In this document: in pieces, positions 23,811-33,300 of the stretch
How positions within the stretch are numbered: the first letter of the stretch is position 1
Layout: each line of letters begins with the position of its first letter
NCBI RefSeq assembly: GCF_000455445.1
Contig: NZ_HG417091.1
Coordinates: 327,975 to 363,883 of the forward strand
DNA from: Hoylesella timonensis 4401737 = DSM 22865 = JCM 15640
Lineage (GTDB): Bacteria; Bacteroidota; Bacteroidia; Bacteroidales; Bacteroidaceae
Direction of reading: 5' to 3'
DNA length: 35,909 nt
Notes under the pieces: generated by a model
Database searches by the model: none
Told to the model about the DNA's origin: nothing
What the model saw: only the letters and a program-made list of their open reading frames with translations
Made by a program: the position numbers and the translations under genes

Positions 23811-25013
23811 CTATCGTGATTTACTCTCGTTCTCTTTTTCCATAATGTCCTTGCACAACAAATAACTCTTCATCATCATGCGTGGAATGTGGAACGGTCC
23901 TTTGAAGATATTACCTTTGGCAGGTTGAGCCACAGTGCCGTCTCGATGCAGATAGCCGTACCATTCACCGTATTCTTTGTCGGGGAAGTGGCGGTATGTC
24001 CACTCACTAATCATCTTGTGTTTCTCGATGTACTTCTCATCTCCTGTGGCTAAGTAGGCATACAGCGTTGCAATGATGGTTTCGGTCTGTGGCCACCAGA
24101 ACTTCATATCCTGCGAATAGTCTTGTGGTGGGAAGTTCTTACAGTCGCGGAAATTGATGATGCCACCGTATTTCTCGTCCCATCCCCAATCCCACGACCA
24201 GTCAAGAATCTTTGTTCCCAAGTCAACTAAGTGTGAGTCCCAGTTGCGATAGCGTGCTTCTTCCAAGATAAACCACGATGTTTCGATGCAGTGTCCCGGG
24301 TTAATGACACGCCCGTTGAGTGTGTCAATCAACTCACCATTCAGTCCTACGGTTTCTAAGATGGCTTTGTATTCGGGATGTACGAAATACTTTTCCAGCT
24401 TTTCGAGCGACAAGTCTATTTGCTTTGTCAATTCTGGCGCATCAATAGCCTCTCGCAATCGTGAGGCTGTATTGATGAGAATCATCGTCAGCGAATGTCC
24501 TTGACATTTCATGGCGGGCAGGTATTTGGGTTCAAGTAGTCCGGGCGTGTTGGCATAATGTTGAATGGTGTGGAACACCTCTAATGCTTTTTCTGCATAT
24601 TCTTGTTTGCCAGAAGCTATCGAATATTCGGACATAGCAATGGCGGCAAAGCACTCTGAGAACAAATAGCGACGCATACGTAGGGGTGTACCGTCAGCTG
24701 CCACCTCAAAATACATCCGCCCATCCTCGTTGGTGCAATGGTGAATGATGAAGTCAATGCAGCTCTTTGATGCTTCGAGCCATGCAGGATTCTTCTCAAT
24801 ATGGTTATAAGCATAGGCTGTTATAAAGCCAAACCGACCTTGAAACCATACCGATTTGGTGGTATCCATCAGCTTTCCGTCTCTATCCAGACAGGTGTAC
24901 ACACCTCCATGCTCTTTGTCAAGACCATTTGTCAGCCAAAACGGCAGGATATTATTCATTAAATCGCTGTGATAGCGTTCTTCCCATTGGGATATATAGT
25001 TTTTGATTTCCAT
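23811..25013 (-). CDS. nanE: N-acylglucosamine 2-epimerase (AGE/renin-binding type)
   Basis: A 400-residue alpha/alpha-barrel epimerase that converts N-acetylmannosamine to N-acetylglucosamine without prior phosphorylation. This is the Bacteroides fragilis route, unlike the NanE-6-phosphate route of E. coli. Family blocks are GLDKEHGGVYTCLDRDG (about 29-45), SVWFQGRFGF (about 54-63), GHCIETSWFILEEAR (about 240-254) and the C-terminal MKFWWPQTE block with its conserved aromatic and acid residues. Length matches the family. It starts 24 bases after the NanA-like gene stop and is last in the nan operon. The symbol follows the B. fragilis nanLET usage. Confidence 0.9.
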   Translation of the reverse strand: MEIKNYISQWEERYHSDLMNNILPFWLTNGLDKEHGGVYTCLDRDGKLMDTTKSVWFQGRFGFITAYAYNHIEKNPAWLEASKSCIDFIIHHCTNEDGRMYFEVAADGTPLRMRRYLFSECFAAIAMSEYSIASGKQEYAEKALEVFHTIQHYANTPGLLEPKYLPAMKCQGHSLTMILINTASRLREAIDAPELTKQIDLSLEKLEKYFVHPEYKAILETVGLNGELIDTLNGRVINPGHCIETSWFILEEARYRNWDSHLVDLGTKILDWSWDWGWDEKYGGIINFRDCKNFPPQDYSQDMKFWWPQTETIIATLYAYLATGDEKYIEKHKMISEWTYRHFPDKEYGEWYGYLHRDGTVAQPAKGNIFKGPFHIPRMMMKSYLLCKDIMEKENESKSR

Positions 25014-25037
25014 TTCTGTGAATATTTTCTTTCAATA

Positions 25038-25955
25038 TTAAAACTGGTTGCAACGATCGAAGAAGTTGATAGCTTCCAGTTCTTTTTTCATTTGTTGCTC
25101 TTCCTCGTTGGTCATATTCTGGAATGGAACACGATTAGGTCCCAAATCAAAACCTAAAAGTTTCATGATACGTTTGCCGCCTACAATGTTGCCACGGTAT
25201 CGACAAATCACGTTGATGACTTCTTGTGAAAAGTTTTGTTTTTCGCGAGCTGTCTCAATATCCCCATTCTTCCACGCTTCGATAATGCCCACCAGTTCGC
25301 GCCCATTGTAGTTGGTAGTTCCACCAATACCACCCTGTGCACCGCCTTGTGCTAAACTGGGCAGTATCGTTTCGTCTTGTCCATGCAGCATATCGTATTT
25401 ACCATTTTTGTACAGTCGGCATTGATTGTATTCGTATAAACTCTCGAATGTGTACTTGATACCAGCAAAATTGGAGATTCTTCCGTCCACAGCTTTCAGC
25501 AATTCCAGCATGGGAAGGAAAGCACCATTAAAGGCTGGTATGTGATAATAATAAAAAGGAAGGGCAGGAGCACTGTTTGCAATAGCTTCGCAGTATTTCA
25601 CCAATTCTTCTATTCTGCCTATTTTAGGAAATGGAGGTGCCATGGAGCCAATCCCCCATGCCCCTATTTCTTGAGCATGTGCTGCCAATTTCTGACTCTC
25701 GCGCAGACAACAACTGCCAACATGCACAATGACTTTGAAGCCTTGTGGAGCTACTTTGAGCCAGCGTTCAGCTAATTGCATGCGTTCTTCGGTGGTGAGC
25801 ATATAGCCTTCTCCAGACGATCCGTTGATAAATACGCCTTGCAATCCATTTTTTTGCAGCATGGCTGCATACTTTTCAATAGGTTCTAAGTTCAAGTCGC
25901 CATTCTCATGAAATGGTGTGAATGGTGCGTCAATTAATCCTAAAATCTTTTCCAT
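25038..25955 (-). CDS. nanA: N-acetylneuraminate lyase
   Basis: A 305-residue class I aldolase of the DHDPS/NAL family. It splits N-acetylneuraminate into N-acetylmannosamine and pyruvate in the cytoplasm. Key residues are visible: GSSGE (45-49) binding the pyruvate carboxylate, Tyr137 in FYYYHIP, and the Schiff-base Lys167 in GIKYT. The spacing corresponds to the E. coli enzyme (Tyr137, Lys165). A glycine-rich block GGAQGGIGGTTNYNG (about 208-222) is also typical. Called nanL in Bacteroides fragilis. It sits between the permease and epimerase genes, in the same order as the B. fragilis cluster of lyase, epimerase and transporter functions. Confidence 0.94.
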   Translation of the reverse strand: MEKILGLIDAPFTPFHENGDLNLEPIEKYAAMLQKNGLQGVFINGSSGEGYMLTTEERMQLAERWLKVAPQGFKVIVHVGSCCLRESQKLAAHAQEIGAWGIGSMAPPFPKIGRIEELVKYCEAIANSAPALPFYYYHIPAFNGAFLPMLELLKAVDGRISNFAGIKYTFESLYEYNQCRLYKNGKYDMLHGQDETILPSLAQGGAQGGIGGTTNYNGRELVGIIEAWKNGDIETAREKQNFSQEVINVICRYRGNIVGGKRIMKLLGFDLGPNRVPFQNMTNEEEQQMKKELEAINFFDRCNQF

Positions 25956-26045
25956 TTCTTATATGTTGATGATTTTTATTTTGAATTTTGAGGAGATAAG
26001 CCCTGAAGAGCGCTCCCCGTTATTGCTTTCAAGTTTAGCCAACAA

Positions 26046-27284
26046 CTATGATGCGTTATCTGTCGTTGGTTTTAGACATGCCAGTTGCAATATCAGTGCT
26101 ATCACCACGATACCTCCTAAAATAGCAAAGCCTAATCCTAAGTTGCCGCCATCGCTCCATTTGCCCAACACTTGCGTCACCAAGGCGCCAGCAAACACGC
26201 CTACCATGTTCATGATACCATAGGCAGTGCCACGATGTTTGGTCGAAATAAACTGACAAAGAATGGGCATATTGTTGGCATCGAAGATACCGTAGCCCAC
26301 ACCAAAGCACAGACCTGCGCCAACAATGGCTACAATATGGTGTCCGAACCCAAGCAATATCAAGGCTGGTATCGTCATTCCCAGTCCGATGGCACTGGTG
26401 TAGATACGTCCTCGGATGTTTCTCTGTACCCATCGGTCGGACATAATACCTCCCACGATGACACCCACAAATGAAGAAACAGCTATGGTAATGGTACTCA
26501 AGGGTCCTGCACTCGACATATCAATGCCTAAATTGGTAGCAAAGAGCGTTGGTAGCCAGTTCTTTGTTGCCCATCCTGGTAAGCTCGGAACCGCAAAATA
26601 GAACAAGATAATCCAGAAAGCCCAATTGGACAGCACAATACTTAACCCCTTGAAAGGATTGATACTGGCTTTATTATGTGTCGTGGAAGAGGTCGACTGT
26701 GCGTGTGAGGGATTTTCGTAAAGGAAAATGAACAGCACGATTGAGTACGCAACTCCAATGATACCAAACCAATGGAATGCCGAATGCCATGTAAACATGG
26801 CTGCAATGGTAGCACCAAATCCACCTATGGCTTGTCCCGTGTACAAGCCCGTCATGTGGATGCCAATTGCCAAAGAGCGTGATTTTCCTTCATGCCAGTC
26901 GGCTATCAGTGACAGTGCGGAAGGGATGTAGAGCGCTTCACTAATGCCCATAAAGGCGCGCAACCAATATAGTTGTGTGAAATTTTCGGCATATCCCATA
27001 AGATAGGTCACGCCCGACCAAACAAACAGACTGCCTACCACCAGCCACTTACGGCTTACACGGTCGGCTATCATGCCTGCAAACGGACTTATCAATCCGT
27101 AAATCCACAGAAATACTGCCATCAGTGCACCGAATGCTTCTGCCTTGTTCAATTCTACAATATCTACTTTCATCGACTCTTGCATGGTCGAGAGCATCTG
27201 CCTATCCATGTAGTTGAGCAATGCTACCACCCATAGCAGTGCAACTACGAGCCACGGATGATATTTTTTTTCTTTCAGGTTCAT
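26046..27284 (-). CDS. nanT: MFS transporter, probable sialic acid permease
   Basis: A 412-residue inner-membrane protein with about 12 hydrophobic segments. The first runs through WLVVALLWVVALLNYMDRQML (split here only by its family motif), and the charged loop RVSRKW after the third segment is the MFS motif between helices 2 and 3. It belongs to the anion:cation symporter-like group (the RQ after the first helix and the LPGWATKNWLP region fit). The neighbouring lyase and epimerase make N-acetylneuraminate the likely substrate, as for the NanT-type MFS of Bacteroidetes. It starts 40 bases after the mutarotase stop and precedes nanA by 90 bases. Transport fold is certain; substrate is inferred from context. 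Confidence 0.88.
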   Translation of the reverse strand: MNLKEKKYHPWLVVALLWVVALLNYMDRQMLSTMQESMKVDIVELNKAEAFGALMAVFLWIYGLISPFAGMIADRVSRKWLVVGSLFVWSGVTYLMGYAENFTQLYWLRAFMGISEALYIPSALSLIADWHEGKSRSLAIGIHMTGLYTGQAIGGFGATIAAMFTWHSAFHWFGIIGVAYSIVLFIFLYENPSHAQSTSSTTHNKASINPFKGLSIVLSNWAFWIILFYFAVPSLPGWATKNWLPTLFATNLGIDMSSAGPLSTITIAVSSFVGVIVGGIMSDRWVQRNIRGRIYTSAIGLGMTIPALILLGFGHHIVAIVGAGLCFGVGYGIFDANNMPILCQFISTKHRGTAYGIMNMVGVFAGALVTQVLGKWSDGGNLGLGFAILGGIVVIALILQLACLKPTTDNAS

Positions 27285-27324
27285 TTTTTTTCTCTTCTCT
27301 TAGGTTTTAGTTCAAATGTAGCGG

Positions 27325-28419
27325 TTATAAGGGTAAACGGAAGCGGTATATCTCCGCAGTTCTGATTCCCGGTTTCAGTTCTCCACCTATTATATATATA
27401 TGAGAGCCATCGAACACCAAAGATGCTCCAGCCCTCGCTGCAACTTCATGGCTTCCCAAAAGTGTCCACTTGCCATTCTTGTACAAGTTAATGTAGGGAT
27501 TGAATCGATACCATGCTATAGGATGTTTCATATATCCAGGCATGGGACGGTTCACGGCAGCCTCGAAAACGTCTTTGTTCACACCGCCCAGAACAACAAT
27601 ACCTGCATCACCACAGTTCACGGCAGCTGCTCCTCCAAGATATATCTCTTCTTGCTGACATGTTCGTGGTCCTTCTACTGGTTTTGCTCCACTTTTGGTA
27701 AACTGGTATCCCTGTATTTGTAACTGGGCATCTTGTTTGTCTGTCTTGGAGGTGCATCCTCCCCACGCATAAAATGCACCGTCAGTGTGGCCACAGACAG
27801 GTTGTCCTAATACCTCACTTGTCAAAGGCGGAAGTATTTGCCAGCCTTTTTGCAAATCTTCAAGCTGAAGTTGTGCAATGTGTAAGCCGTCGTACACCAT
27901 CACAGTAGAACAACCGAGGCTTCCTGCAAAGTTATCCAGTTTCCACGGGAGGGCAGGGTAGGCTTCCACGACAGCCTTCCCCTGTTCAATGGTTATCTTG
28001 AACACTTGATCAGATGAGCCTTCGGCATTACATCCACCCATGCAAAGCAAGCCATTGGGTAGGCTGACTGATACGCCATAAGCGCAAGGTTCGGGTAGCT
28101 TACCTATCAACTGCCAATCAAGTGAATCCGCAGTTGTGCTTATTTTAGCAGCGTAAATCCCCTGATAGAATTTCTTCTTGCCGCCATCAGCGGCAGGAAC
28201 ATCAGGAAAATTACACCCACCTGCCATGATGAGATAGTCGTCAACAATACCAGCAAAGCATGCCGAAACCCCTTTCTCTATCCCTTTCTCGCTTACTGGA
28301 AACCCTTTGATTCGTTCCATTTGAAGATGCCCAATGCTCTTTGCACCGGCATCATGATTACAGATACATGCCATGAAGATAAAAATTAGTAATTGATGAA
28401 CAGGTCTTGTTATAGTCAT
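27325..28419 (-). CDS. Kelch-type mutarotase (NanM-like sialic acid mutarotase)
   Basis: A 364-residue exported beta-propeller of the cyclically permuted mutarotase family. E. coli NanM, of the same kelch class, speeds conversion of alpha- to beta-N-acetylneuraminate in the periplasm, so that freshly released sialic acid fits the transporter. A signal peptide (about 1-26, ending DAGA) is followed by kelch repeats with the recurrent GG motifs: LIMAGGCNFPD, LLCMGGCNAEG, FYAWGGC, IVVLGGVN and IYIIGGE. Start: the frame is open to a TTG at 28455, but ATG 28419 gives a normal signal peptide. It is probably first in the nan operon, behind a candidate promoter at 28484-28515. Confidence 0.88.
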   Translation of the reverse strand: MTITRPVHQLLIFIFMACICNHDAGAKSIGHLQMERIKGFPVSEKGIEKGVSACFAGIVDDYLIMAGGCNFPDVPAADGGKKKFYQGIYAAKISTTADSLDWQLIGKLPEPCAYGVSVSLPNGLLCMGGCNAEGSSDQVFKITIEQGKAVVEAYPALPWKLDNFAGSLGCSTVMVYDGLHIAQLQLEDLQKGWQILPPLTSEVLGQPVCGHTDGAFYAWGGCTSKTDKQDAQLQIQGYQFTKSGAKPVEGPRTCQQEEIYLGGAAAVNCGDAGIVVLGGVNKDVFEAAVNRPMPGYMKHPIAWYRFNPYINLYKNGKWTLLGSHEVAARAGASLVFDGSHIYIIGGELKPGIRTAEIYRFRLPL

Positions 28420-28483
28420 TGCTTTTATTTTACGCACATTCTTTTTTCTTGCCAAACATGCTGTCCAGACTTAGGCAGGACAA

Positions 28484-28515
28484 CAAATGGAGTGAATCGT
28501 CTGTAAATATACAAA
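28484..28515 (-). promoter_or_regulatory. Candidate promoter of the nan operon
   Basis: The minus strand reads TTTG, exactly 20 bases, then TCCATTTG, one base off TAnnTTTG. It lies between the SusD terminator (28617-28651) and the mutarotase ATG (28419), as needed if the catabolic genes are transcribed separately from SusC/SusD. Confidence 0.45.
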
Positions 28516-28616
28516 ATATTTTTTAAATCCACCTGAACGATTGTTCACCTCGTCATGATGTCGAGGTTCTTTATGATTGTGTTCGTCCTCATGATGAAAA
28601 TGGACGTTGCGTGTTG

Positions 28617-28651
28617 AAAAGGGCACGGGAAGCGTGCAAACACCCGTGCCC
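28617..28651 (-). terminator. Terminator after the NanO/NanU-like pair
   Basis: Perfect 9-bp GC-rich arms GGGCACGGG (28621-28629) and CCCGTGCCC (28643-28651). On the minus strand the stem is followed by TTTTC. It separates the SusC/SusD pair from the cytoplasmic nan genes, so outer-membrane and catabolic genes may be expressed at different levels. Confidence 0.75.
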
Positions 28652-28691
28652 AGCTGAAATCAATATGACAATTTGGCATGAATGCCGCCAA

Positions 28692-30317
28692 TCACTTATA
28701 CCCTTCCGTCTGCAAGACAGCAGGGTCGTTTGTCATTGTCCTTACGGAAACAGGCCACAAAACCTTGTAGCTCTCCGTCTCGCGAAGCAATGCCCCTTCG
28801 TCTTTCCCAGGTATGAACGGATAGTTCACCGTGCCGTCGAACACCAATGCCCTGCCATTTGCGTCGTGCATGCGCAGCAGGTTGAACCATCGCTTTCCCT
28901 CGAACACAAATTCCTTGTCAGCCTCGGCAAGGATGGCCTTCGTGTTTTTGTACTTGTCTTGACGGGTGTATGTAGGATAGTCGCTGCCATAGGCCCGTTC
29001 GCGTATCTGGTTGATGTAGGGGCTGGGGTCGTTGCCAAGGTCGTTCTCTATCTCTGCCATCAGCAGTAGTGCCTCGGCATACCGGAAGATAGGACCGTCG
29101 CAATCAAAGTAATGAGTTCCTTCTGCCACGTCATAATGGCCGGCGAACTTCTTGAGAAGGCTTCCGAAGTTAGCACCCGTCATGGGGTCTTTTTTGGAGC
29201 CCATCACAGCAAAGAATGTAGCGTCGCGCCTGCTGTCGTCCTTGTCAAACGACCGCCAGAAGCTTTCCTTGTATTGATAGCGTACGATGCCGTTGATTAG
29301 GGTGCTTGTGCCAAAGGGGTCGTTGTTTGACAGTGTCAGCGCGTTGCCCTCGCTGTCGAATGCAGCCGTGAAGAAGTTGGCTTGTGCGCACAGGTAACTG
29401 GCATTTGGCATATACGCTTTGTCCGTTGTGTTGAACGACACGGCAAGGATGTTCTCCTTGTTCTTCTGCTTGAAGTCTGTTCTGAATGCCTGGTAGAACT
29501 CCGGCATCAACTTGAACTTCCCGCTGTCGATTACCTTGCCAAGCGCAGCCTTTGCCGTTTGCAGGTCGGCGTTGCCGGTAGCCTTGCAATTGCCTGTCGA
29601 TACTTTTGCCGCCCACGCATAGATGTTGGCTTTCAGCATGCAGGTGGCATATGCGCTCCATTCGTACGGGCTGGTGAAGGCGTCGTTTCCCAAGACTTTA
29701 AATTTCTCTTCAGAGGCATTGATGTCGTCTTTGATGAGTTTCATCACTTCAGCCGCGCTGGCACGAGGCCTGGACAAGGCGGCCGCCGATATTTTTCCTT
29801 TGGTGATGGCCACGTCTGTGACCAGTGGCACGCCTCCCCATGTACGGTAGAGGAAGAAATAGTAGTAAGCTCGTATGCCATAGGCCTGTGCCAGGTAAAG
29901 GTTTTTTTGGGCATCGGTCAGGAATGTGCATTCGGGAATCTGCTGCAGTGCCAGGTTGACGCGCACGATTTCACCGTAGAGTCCATCCCAGTTGTTGAAG
30001 AGCGCGTTGTCAGCTCTTAGGTCTTGCTTGATGATGGTTTGGTTGTACATCGACTCCCCAAACACCGACACGCCCGAGCCATCGTCGCCATCGCCCAGCA
30101 GGCCACCGCGCAGCTCGCCCATGGTGAAATGAATGCCATAGCTGCTGCGCAAGTATCTGTGCAGCCCTGTCATGTATCCGGAAACCTGTGGCTGGTCCTT
30201 CCAGAAGTTGCCGCTGGCAAAGAAGTCTTCCGGGGCTTGGTCCAGTGACTCGCAGCTGGTAAACATGGTCAGGAGCCCCATGAGGAGAAGCCCTGATATT
30301 TTATGTAGGTTTTTCAT
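28692..30317 (-). CDS. SusD/RagB-family lipoprotein, NanU-like
   Basis: A 541-residue SusD homologue: lipobox FTSC (Cys about 23), TPR-like helices with QAYGIRAYYYFFLYRTWGGVPLVTD (family hallmark, about 145-170), and a C-terminal block FRYAEALLLMAEIEND then KEFVFEGKRWFNLLRM. In Bacteroides fragilis the SusD-like NanU beside a sialic-acid locus binds Neu5Ac; this gene occupies the same place, so the same ligand is inferred. It follows its SusC by 48 bases and ends at a strong terminator. Base composition is clearly more GC-rich than the nan genes downstream. Confidence 0.92.
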   Translation of the reverse strand: MKNLHKISGLLLMGLLTMFTSCESLDQAPEDFFASGNFWKDQPQVSGYMTGLHRYLRSSYGIHFTMGELRGGLLGDGDDGSGVSVFGESMYNQTIIKQDLRADNALFNNWDGLYGEIVRVNLALQQIPECTFLTDAQKNLYLAQAYGIRAYYYFFLYRTWGGVPLVTDVAITKGKISAAALSRPRASAAEVMKLIKDDINASEEKFKVLGNDAFTSPYEWSAYATCMLKANIYAWAAKVSTGNCKATGNADLQTAKAALGKVIDSGKFKLMPEFYQAFRTDFKQKNKENILAVSFNTTDKAYMPNASYLCAQANFFTAAFDSEGNALTLSNNDPFGTSTLINGIVRYQYKESFWRSFDKDDSRRDATFFAVMGSKKDPMTGANFGSLLKKFAGHYDVAEGTHYFDCDGPIFRYAEALLLMAEIENDLGNDPSPYINQIRERAYGSDYPTYTRQDKYKNTKAILAEADKEFVFEGKRWFNLLRMHDANGRALVFDGTVNYPFIPGKDEGALLRETESYKVLWPVSVRTMTNDPAVLQTEGYK

Positions 30318-30365
30318 CGCTTTGTATTTTTAGAGTTGTTTTTTCTTGTTTTGTCATCACGGGAG

Positions 30366-33300
30366 TTAAAAGGTGAGGTTCAGTCCGAGCACCAGCATCC
30401 TAGGCAGTGGATAGCCTCCCCAGTTAGAGGCCACTTCGGGGGAGAACACATAGGGTGCCGCGCATAGGTAGCCCAGGTTTTGTCCTGTCACCGATACAGT
30501 GAGACTCTCTATGGACACCTTGCTCAGCCACTGCCTGGGCAGTGAGTACGAGAGGGTCAGCTCGCGGAACGACAGGTAGTCACCGTTGTACACGAACATG
30601 GAGTTGTAGCGGTCGTAGTTGCGTGCGTTCAGCTGGTCGGCCCAGATGTAGATGGGGTATTTTGCATTGGGGTTGTCTTCGGACCATGTGTCCTTCACGT
30701 TGGTCAGGGTGTTGTATGTACCCTGCATGTTGCCCATGATCCATGGCGTGCGGTAGTCGTAAGTCTTGAATCCCAGTGCGAAGTCAAGGCGGGCAGTCAG
30801 GGCCAGTCCTTTCCACGAGGCTGTGAGGGTGGTGCCGCCTGTCCACTTGGGTGTCATGTTCCCTACCTTCACCAGGTCGTAGTTGTCTATCACTCCGTCG
30901 CCGTTGACGTCTTTCCACTTGATGTCGCCAGGCATGATGGCAAGACCTCCGGCCGCCTTGCCTGTCGACTGGTATGCGGCTGGGCCGTAGAGGTATTTGT
31001 TGTTGCCTCCGTTGTTCGATGTCGACTTGTCTATCAGGTTGCCAGGTATCTCGTCGTAGGTCTTGTAGATGCCTTCGGCCTGGAACACCCACAGGTCGCC
31101 CGGCGTCTCGTTCTCGGCATAGCCGCCAACCCACATCTTCTTGTCTCCGTTGCCGGTATACACCTCGTATCCGCCCTGCCGGTTCTTGTCACGGCCGTTG
31201 TCGGGCAACTGCAGTATCTTGTTGGTGTTTCGTGCGATGTTGAACGCCCAGTCCACCTTCCAGTCAGCGGTGTTGAGGATGTGGCAGTTGGTCTCGAGCT
31301 CGACACCCCGGTTGCGAAGTTTTCCGTTGTTGGACGTGATGCTCGTGAAGCCAGACGATGCGGGGATTACGATGTTGGCATATTTGTCGGAGGTCACGCG
31401 GTCGTACCAGGTGATGTTTGCCTGTATCTTGTTGTTGAGGAATCCCAGGTCTAGTCCCAGCTCCAGCGTCCTCGACGTTTCCCACGTCAAGTAGGCCGTG
31501 GGGATGTTGTTCAGGTAATAGCTTGTCGTGCCGTGGTAGGTGTCCATGGCGTAGGCTCCCTGCACGGTGTAGTCGCCCACCCACGTGGAGTTTACGTTGC
31601 CGTTCTTTCCCCAGCTGGCGCGAACCTTTCCGAAACTCAGCCATCCGGCGGTCTTTTCCATGAATTTCTCGTGCGAGAACACCCAGCCCAGGGAGAGTCC
31701 TGGGAATGTTCCCCACCTGTTGTCTTTGCTCAACTTGGAGATGCCGTCACGCCTCACCGTGATTCCTGCCAGGTACTTGGCATCATAGTCGTAGTTGACG
31801 CGTGCGAAGTACGACTGTGTGATGAACTTGGAGTGCCCTGTGTCGACCATGCGCTTGCCCTCGTCGGTCACGGTGTATTCCAGGTCGCGGAAATAGTTGT
31901 TGGCTGGGTTGCTGCCGCTTGCCTGCAGGTCGAAGAGTTTTTGATGGAAGTACTCCCATCCCAGGAGCCCGCTGACGGTGTGCTTGCCAAGTGTCTTGTT
32001 GTAGTTGAGCAGCACGTTGTAGGTCTGTGTGAGGTGTTTTTCCGATTCAGCGAACGATTTGTGCCCCGTGGAGTAGCGTCCTGGCGAGCTCAGGTAGGTG
32101 TGGTAGAAGCTCTGCCCAGTATAGTATTGATAGTACCAGTCGCCCTTCAGGTCGAGGGTGAGCCCGTCCACGATGCTGAACCTGAAGTCTTGTGAGAAGG
32201 TGAACTTCTGCCTTGAGTAGTCTTGGTCGATGGCGTTCTCCAGGAACTTTTGGTTGCCGTCGCCCGAGTTCTTGCCCAGCAGCAACTCGCCCTTGTTGTT
32301 GTATGCGCGGAATGTCGGAGGATAGGAGAAGTTCCGGGAGAAGTAGTTCGCCTCGCCAGCAAACGGGGATATGCCCTGATACTTGGCCGTGGAGAAGTTG
32401 AAGCTCGAATAGCTTGTCAGCCACTTCTTTATCTTGTAGTCGGTGTTCAGCAAGAGCGAGAGCCTGCGGTTGTAGTTGTTGATGGCGTTGCCCTCGCTGT
32501 TGTTGTATCCCAGGCTGGTGTAGTAGTGTCCACGGTCGTTGCCCCCGCTGAAGTTGATGTTGTAGTCCTGCGAGAAGCTGGGGGTGTTGATGTTGAAGTC
32601 CTCCATGTGGTTGTTCACGTAGATCAGGGTCTTCTTTGTCACAGGGTCCGTCATGGTTCTCCAGCCCTTGCCGATGAGCTCCTTCTGTACGTCGGGCGCA
32701 AGAGCACCGTACTCGTAGACGCCCCAGATGCCTGCCGAGCTTTTGTTGCCGTCGGCCTCGTATTTGTTGCCTGTCCCGTAGGGCTGGTTGCCACTGAGCG
32801 AGCTCAGCGTGACCGTTCCCTTTTGCTTGGCGTAGAGGTAGGAGCGCCGCTGGTAGTACAGGTAGTCGCCAGCGTCGAGGAACTTGTATGGGTTGTTGAA
32901 GTAGTTCCATGACAGCTTTGAGCTGAAGCCTATTTTACCCTCACCGTCCTTGCCTTTCTTGGTGGTGATGAGGATGACGCCATTGTTGGCCCTGGAGCCG
33001 TAGATGGCTGTCGCGCCAGCGTCTTTCATCACCTCCATGGACTGTATGTCGTTGGGGTTGACGTCGGCCATCGAGCTGCGGATCATGCCGTCGACCACGA
33101 CCAGCGGGGCCCCGCTGCCGTCGTAGTCGGTGCCGCCGCGCAGTACGATGGTGGGCGAGGCGTTGGGGTTGCCCGACCCTTGCACCACCTTCAGGCCGGC
33201 AACGGCACCCGAGAGTGCCTGCGAGGGGTTGGAGAACATGCCCGTGGTGAGACTCTCGTTCTTCACCTTGGCGATGGAGTTCGTCATCTTTGAGCGGATG

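Noticed and set aside
28611..30020. Plus-strand frames over the SusD gene
   Set aside because: They are antisense to a well-supported SusD gene, with no family resemblance and no promoter.
31533..32910. Long open frames on both strands inside the NanO-like SusC gene
   Set aside because: They overlap a clear SusC gene, have biased composition (runs of Val/Ala or Arg/Gln) and follow from high GC content.
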